Shown here: positions 7,267 to 10,750 of the stretch, piece by piece
Numbering within the stretch: position 1 is the first letter of the stretch
Layout of the letters: every line of letters begins with the position of its first letter
Source of the DNA: Alphaproteobacteria bacterium
GTDB taxonomy: Bacteria > Pseudomonadota > Alphaproteobacteria > Rickettsiales > RI-342
DNA length: 10,750 nucleotides
Direction of reading: 5' to 3'
NCBI GenBank assembly: GCA_020851915.1
Contig: JADZBT010000186.1
Location: forward strand, 1-10,750
Notes under the pieces: model-generated
Database searches by the model: none
What the model saw: the letters and a program-made list of their open reading frames with translations, nothing else
What the model was told of the DNA's origin: nothing
Program-made: the position numbers and the translations under genes

Positions 7267-7289
7267 AAAAAGCTAAAATATTGCTTTTT
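7267..7289. repeat. Inverted repeat AAAAAGC / GCTTTTT in the divergent intergenic region
   Basis: AAAAAGC at 7267-7273 is perfectly complementary to GCTTTTT at 7283-7289 around a 9-base AT-rich centre. It lies between the two divergent promoter candidates. The RNA stem would be weak (two G-C pairs), so a DNA operator or a bent AT-rich element is as likely as a hairpin. No gene ends close enough for it to be an obvious terminator. Confidence 0.3.
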
Positions 7290-7342
7290 CTGCGTTAAAT
7301 GCGTCCGGGCGCGGGAATTGCGCGGGGAGGGCCCCTTTCGCG

Positions 7343-7371
7343 TTGACCGTAGGAAATCTGTCTGGTTAAAC
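7343..7371 (+). promoter_or_regulatory. Candidate promoter for the zwf-pgl-edd operon
   Basis: TTGACC at 7343-7348 matches five of six bases of the -35 consensus. After a 17-base spacer, TTAAAC at 7366-7371 is a weak -10, but it is preceded by TGG (7363-7365), giving an extended -10 element. Transcription would begin near 7378, about 40 bases before the zwf ATG at 7418. This also argues against the in-frame GTG at 7373 as the zwf start. Confidence 0.4.
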
Positions 7372-7417
7372 AGTGTCTTGCTGTTTTGTGCTCTGCAACA
7401 GGAAGGCACGGATTTCC

Positions 7418-8893
7418 ATGAAGAATAAGACTCAGGCGCTTACCCCCACCGACATCGTGATTTTCGGCGGCAACGGCGACCTCGCGCTGCGTAAGATCAT
7501 GCCGGCGCTCTATCACCGCCTGCGCGACGGGCAACTGCCCAAGACCGGCAAGATCATCGGCGTGGCACGCAAGGAGATGTCGCGCAAGGACTATGTGGCG
7601 CTGGTGAGGGAGGCATTCGGGCAGTATGTGCCGAAGGCCGATTTCGACAAAAACGTGTGGAAAGCATTTTCCGACCGGATCTTTTATGCCCATGTCGAGG
7701 CGCAGGAAGCCGGAAGCTACGGCGAACTTAAGAAATTATTGGACGATAAGCCGGTCGAACGCAGGATGTTCTACCTTGCGACGCCCGCCAGCGTATTCGG
7801 GCCGATCTCTTATAATCTCCACGCGACGGGACTGGCCAATGAGCGTTCCCGCGTGGTGATCGAGAAACCGCTGGGGCATGATCTTGAGTCTTTCCGCGAG
7901 ATCAATAATGCGGTGCTGGAATGTTTCTCCGAGCAGCAGGTCTATCGCATCGACCATTATCTCGGCAAGGAGACCGTGCAGAACCTGATGGTGTTGCGCT
8001 TCGCCAACCATATGTTCGAGCGCCTGTGGAAGGGTGACGCGATCGACCATGTGCAGATCACGGTGGCGGAAACCGTCGGTGTGGAAGCGCGCGAAAGCTA
8101 TTACGATAAATACGGTGCGCTGCGTGACATGGTGCAAAACCATCTGTTGCAGTTGCTCTGCCTTGTGGCGATGGAGCCGCCGGCGCAGATCAGCCCGGAT
8201 GCCGTGCGCGACGAGAAGCTGAAAGTGCTGCGCTCGCTGCGCCCCATCACCGATAAGGACGTGGCGTGGCATACGGTTAAAGGTCAATACAAGGAAGGTA
8301 AGCTCAAAGGGAAATCCGTTCCCGCTTACCGCAAAGAAGTAGGCCGGGCGAGCGATACCGAAACCTTTGTTGCCATCAAGGCGCATGTCGATAATTGGCG
8401 CTGGTCGGGTGTGCCGTTCTATTTACGCACGGGTAAGCGTCTGGCCGAGCGCTTCTCGGAGATCGCCATCCAGTTCCGCCCCGTGCCGCATCATATTTTT
8501 CCCGATCAGGACAGCGATCCCGAAACCAACAAGCTCATCATCCGCCTGCAACCGGACGAGAGCGTGAAGCTCCAGATGGTGACCAAAGTGCCGGGGCCGG
8601 GCGGCTATCGCCTGAAGCCGGTGAACCTCAATCTGAGCCTTGCCGACACGTTCAACGAGCGCACGCCGGACGCCTACGAGCGCCTGCTGATGGACGTAGT
8701 GCGCGGCAACCCAACGCTGTTCATGCGTAGCGACGAGGTGGAGGAGGCGTGGAAATGGACGGAAGGTATCCTCAATGGTTGGAAGAAGACCGGCCAGGAG
8801 GCCAAGTCTTATGTGGCGGGTAGTTGGGGGCCTCAGGATGCACAGGCGCTTATGGAGCGCGATAATCGCAAGTGGCACGAAGACCTGAACTGA
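7418..8893 (+). CDS. zwf: Glucose-6-phosphate 1-dehydrogenase
   Basis: Zwf oxidises glucose 6-phosphate to 6-phosphogluconolactone with reduction of NADP+ (or NAD+), feeding the Entner-Doudoroff and pentose phosphate routes. From the ATG at 7418 it is 491 residues, a typical length. The nucleotide-binding loop FGGNGDLALRK is at 16-26, EKPLG at 149-153, and the substrate-binding signature RIDHYLGKE at 177-185 (H180, K184). The catalytic histidine is H242 in QNHLLQ, and VPFYLRTGKRL is in the C-terminal half. I chose the ATG at 7418 because it gives the usual short lead before the Rossmann fold and has AGGAAGG at 7400-7406, although the 11-base spacing is long. An in-frame GTG at 7373 would add 15 residues (MSCCFVLC...) and would lie within a few bases of the predicted transcription start. 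It is first in an operon with pgl, 9 bases downstream. Confidence 0.97.
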   Translation: MKNKTQALTPTDIVIFGGNGDLALRKIMPALYHRLRDGQLPKTGKIIGVARKEMSRKDYVALVREAFGQYVPKADFDKNVWKAFSDRIFYAHVEAQEAGSYGELKKLLDDKPVERRMFYLATPASVFGPISYNLHATGLANERSRVVIEKPLGHDLESFREINNAVLECFSEQQVYRIDHYLGKETVQNLMVLRFANHMFERLWKGDAIDHVQITVAETVGVEARESYYDKYGALRDMVQNHLLQLLCLVAMEPPAQISPDAVRDEKLKVLRSLRPITDKDVAWHTVKGQYKEGKLKGKSVPAYRKEVGRASDTETFVAIKAHVDNWRWSGVPFYLRTGKRLAERFSEIAIQFRPVPHHIFPDQDSDPETNKLIIRLQPDESVKLQMVTKVPGPGGYRLKPVNLNLSLADTFNERTPDAYERLLMDVVRGNPTLFMRSDEVEEAWKWTEGILNGWKKTGQEAKSYVAGSWGPQDAQALMERDNRKWHEDLN

Positions 8894-8902
8894 CGGTGTG
8901 TG

Positions 8903-9595
8903 ATGATCCCTGAATTCCACATGTTTTTTTCTGCGGATGCGCTGGCATGGATGCTGGCGGAGCAGGTGGCGAAGGAACTGCACCATGCCATCGGCGCGCG
9001 CGGGAAAGCGAGCCTCGTGGTATCGGGCGGGAGCACGCCAAAACCATTTTTCACCTACCTGAAGACGCATGACCTGCCGTGGGACAAGCTGTGGGTGACG
9101 CTGGCCGATGAGCGTTGGGTGGATGCCGCTTCGCCCGATAGCAACGAGAAGCTGGTGCGTGAATATCTGTGGGTGGATGGCATGCACTTGGTCGGGCTGA
9201 AGAACGATGCGGCGCGGGTGGCGGATGGCGTCGCGGCCTGTGAGCGCGCGCTGGGGGCGATGCCACATCCGTTCGATGTGGTGATACTCGGTATGGGCGA
9301 TGATGGTCATACGGCGTCGTTATTTCCGCACATGCAGAATATTGACGCGGCACTCGATCCGGAAAATCCCGCACGCTGCATGGCGGTGATGGATGCGCCG
9401 AAACCGCCGCCGGCGCGCATGACGCTGACCGCGTCGGCGCTGCTCGACAGTCGCCGCGTCGTGGTGCATATTACCGGAGATAAAAAACGGGCGGTGCTGG
9501 ATGAGGCGTTGAAACTCGGCAGCAGCAGGGAGCTTCCGATTCGTGCCATGTTGCATCAGGAAAAGACGCCGGTGGATGTCTACTGGGCGCCGTAG
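8903..9595 (+). CDS. pgl: 6-phosphogluconolactonase
   Basis: Pgl hydrolyses 6-phosphoglucono-1,5-lactone to 6-phosphogluconate. The 230-residue product has the DevB/SOL family motifs: LVVSGGSTP at 38-46, LADERWV at 67-73, NE at 81-82, and GMGDDGHTASLFP at 130-142 with probable catalytic H136. Basic residues at R172 (ARMTLT) and K194-K195 (GDKKR) are conserved phosphate or fold positions in the family. The start is uncertain by one codon: ATG at 8903 is preferred, with an adjacent in-frame GTG at 8900 and another ATG at 8921. No good ribosome binding site precedes it, so translation is probably coupled to zwf, which ends 9 bases upstream. Length and context match zwf-linked pgl genes of alphaproteobacteria rather than the beta-propeller YbhE type. 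Confidence 0.94.
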   Translation: MIPEFHMFFSADALAWMLAEQVAKELHHAIGARGKASLVVSGGSTPKPFFTYLKTHDLPWDKLWVTLADERWVDAASPDSNEKLVREYLWVDGMHLVGLKNDAARVADGVAACERALGAMPHPFDVVILGMGDDGHTASLFPHMQNIDAALDPENPARCMAVMDAPKPPPARMTLTASALLDSRRVVVHITGDKKRAVLDEALKLGSSRELPIRAMLHQEKTPVDVYWAP

Positions 9596-9607
9596 GGGAA
9601 TATAATA

Positions 9608-10750
9608 ATGGCACATTCCGCATTAACGACCGTGACCGATCGGATCATCGCCCGCAGCCGGAAATCGCGGGAGCGGTATCTTGCCCGCATGCAGCAGGCG
9701 GCGCATGCGGGCGCGACGCGGCAGACGCTTTCTTGCGGCAATCTCGCACATGGCTTCGCGGCCTGCGCCACGCATGAAAAGGACGTGCTGCGTGCGGGTG
9801 AGCAGCCCAATATCGCGATCGTGTCGGCCTATAATGATATGCTGTCGGCGCACCAGCCCTACCAGTTCTTCCCGAACATCATCAAGGAAGCGGCGGTCAG
9901 CGCGGGGGCGGTCGCGCAGTTCGCGGGCGGTGTTCCGGCGATGTGCGACGGCGTCACGCAGGGGCAGCCCGGCATGGAACTCTCGCTGTTCAGCCGCGAC
10001 GTGATCGCGATGGCGACGGCGGTATCGCTCTCGCACAATATGTTCGACGGCGTGCTGTGCCTCGGTATCTGCGATAAGATCGTGCCGGGATTGCTGATCG
10101 GCGCGCTCAGCTTCGGCCATCTGCCGACGATATTCGTTCCCGGCGGGCCGATGCCGACGGGTGTCAGCAATGACGAGAAAAAGCGCATCCGCCAGCTTTA
10201 TGCCGAAGGCAAGGTGGGGCGTGAGGAGTTGCTCGATATTGAGGCGCGATCCTATCACGATGCCGGGACCTGTACGTTCTACGGCACGGCCAACAGCAAC
10301 CAGATGCTGATGGAGATCATGGGACTGCAACTGCCAGGCAGCTCGTTCGTCCATCCCTACACTCCCTTGCGCGATGCGCTCACCCGCGCCGCCACCGAGC
10401 AGGTGGTAGGGCTCACGGCGCTGAAGGGCGGATATACGCCGCTCTATGAGGTGTTCGATGAGCGCGCGGTGGTCAACGGCATCGTGGGGCTGCTTTCCAC
10501 TGGTGGTTCAACCAATCACACCATCCACCTCATCGCTATGGCGCGCGCGGCGGGCATCATTATCGACTGGGATGATTTTTCTATGCTGTCGGACGTCGTG
10601 CCGCTGCTGGCGCATGTCTATCCCAACGGCAGCGCTGACATCAACCAGTTCCATGACGCAGGCGGTATGGCGTTCCTCATCCGCGAGTTGCTGGGCGCAG
10701 GGCTGCTGCATGAGGATGTCACCACCATCACCGGCGAGGGGCTTTCGGCC
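9608..10750 (+). CDS. edd: 6-phosphogluconate dehydratase, N-terminal 381 residues (3' end cut by window)
   Basis: Edd dehydrates 6-phosphogluconate to 2-keto-3-deoxy-6-phosphogluconate, the defining Entner-Doudoroff step. The frame is open from ATG 9608 through the last base, so about 220 of roughly 600 residues are missing. Similarity to E. coli Edd is obvious along the whole length: [13 protein letters not shown] (41-53), [11 protein letters not shown] (75-85), [13 protein letters not shown] (107-119), [17 protein letters not shown] (145-161), [10 protein letters not shown] (220-229), [10 protein letters not shown] (241-250) and [12 protein letters not shown] (297-308). C113, C155 and C222 fit the iron-sulfur cluster positions of the IlvD/Edd family. 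AGGGGA at 9594-9599 overlaps the pgl stop codon and lies 8 bases before the ATG, a good ribosome binding site. The 12-base gap supports one operon with zwf and pgl. The ED-type motifs and context rule out IlvD. Confidence 0.97.
   Translation, partial: MAHSALTTVTDRIIARSRKSRERYLARMQQAAHAGATRQTLSCGNLAHGFAACATHEKDVLRAGEQPNIAIVSAYNDMLSAHQPYQFFPNIIKEAAVSAGAVAQFAGGVPAMCDGVTQGQPGMELSLFSRDVIAMATAVSLSHNMFDGVLCLGICDKIVPGLLIGALSFGHLPTIFVPGGPMPTGVSNDEKKRIRQLYAEGKVGREELLDIEARSYHDAGTCTFYGTANSNQMLMEIMGLQLPGSSFVHPYTPLRDALTRAATEQVVGLTALKGGYTPLYEVFDERAVVNGIVGLLSTGGSTNHTIHLIAMARAAGIIIDWDDFSMLSDVVPLLAHVYPNGSADINQFHDAGGMAFLIRELLGAGLLHEDVTTITGEGLSA

Noticed and set aside
7321..7342. GC-rich self-complementary stretch with GGGG (7324-7327) facing CCCC (7332-7335) followed by TTT
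   Set aside because: Only four contiguous pairs and three Ts, and no plus-strand gene ends upstream, so a terminator makes no sense here. It may contribute to the promoter region but there is nothing specific to support that.
7373..7417. GTG at 7373 as an alternative zwf start
   Set aside because: The extra residues (MSCCFVLC...) are unlike the family's N-terminus, and the codon would fall next to the proposed transcription start. ATG 7418 gives a standard 491-residue enzyme.
8423..9310. Long open frame (295 codons) on the minus strand spanning the zwf-pgl junction
   Set aside because: It crosses two well-supported genes; its H/R/Q-rich product has no domain and no ribosome binding site that stands out.
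9623..10354. Open frame of 243 codons on the minus strand at the right end
   Set aside because: The plus strand here encodes Edd from 9608 with near-continuous similarity to the known enzyme. The minus frame is an Arg-rich shadow.

Overview
The window looks like a chromosomal segment of a Gram-negative bacterium, most likely an alphaproteobacterium. The grounds are the TypA sequence, the zwf-pgl-edd gene order that is common in that class, and protein-coding DNA of roughly 60% GC. This placement is by recognition only; no search was possible. There are no RNA genes, insertion sequences, phage genes or CRISPR arrays.

Layout. Bases 1-1218 are the 3' two thirds of typA/bipA, a ribosome-associated translational GTPase, cut by the window edge. 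At 1350-3134 is a large M20-family zinc peptidase or amidohydrolase with an apparently doubled lid domain. At 3207-4097 and 4090-5163 are aguB and aguA, which overlap by 8 bases and together convert agmatine to N-carbamoylputrescine and then putrescine. All four genes are on the plus strand. On the minus strand, 7181-5166 encodes a 671-residue predicted membrane protein that I cannot assign to any family. Its stop lies 2 bases from the aguA stop, and its base composition is clearly more AT-rich than its neighbours. A 236-base divergent intergenic region (7182-7417) separates it from an Entner-Doudoroff operon on the plus strand: zwf (7418-8893), pgl (8903-9595) and edd (9608 to the window end, incomplete).

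How the genes work together. Zwf oxidises glucose 6-phosphate to 6-phosphogluconolactone, Pgl hydrolyses the lactone, and Edd dehydrates 6-phosphogluconate to KDPG. The KDPG aldolase gene (eda) is not in the window and may lie downstream or elsewhere. AguA and AguB form a two-step putrescine module. The M20 enzyme upstream could share its transcript, but nothing in the sequence fixes its substrate.

The least explained items are the orphan membrane protein, the doubled-lid M20 enzyme, the hairpin that covers the aguB ribosome binding site, and the repeats in the divergent intergenic region. I do not see a clear undescribed multi-gene system.
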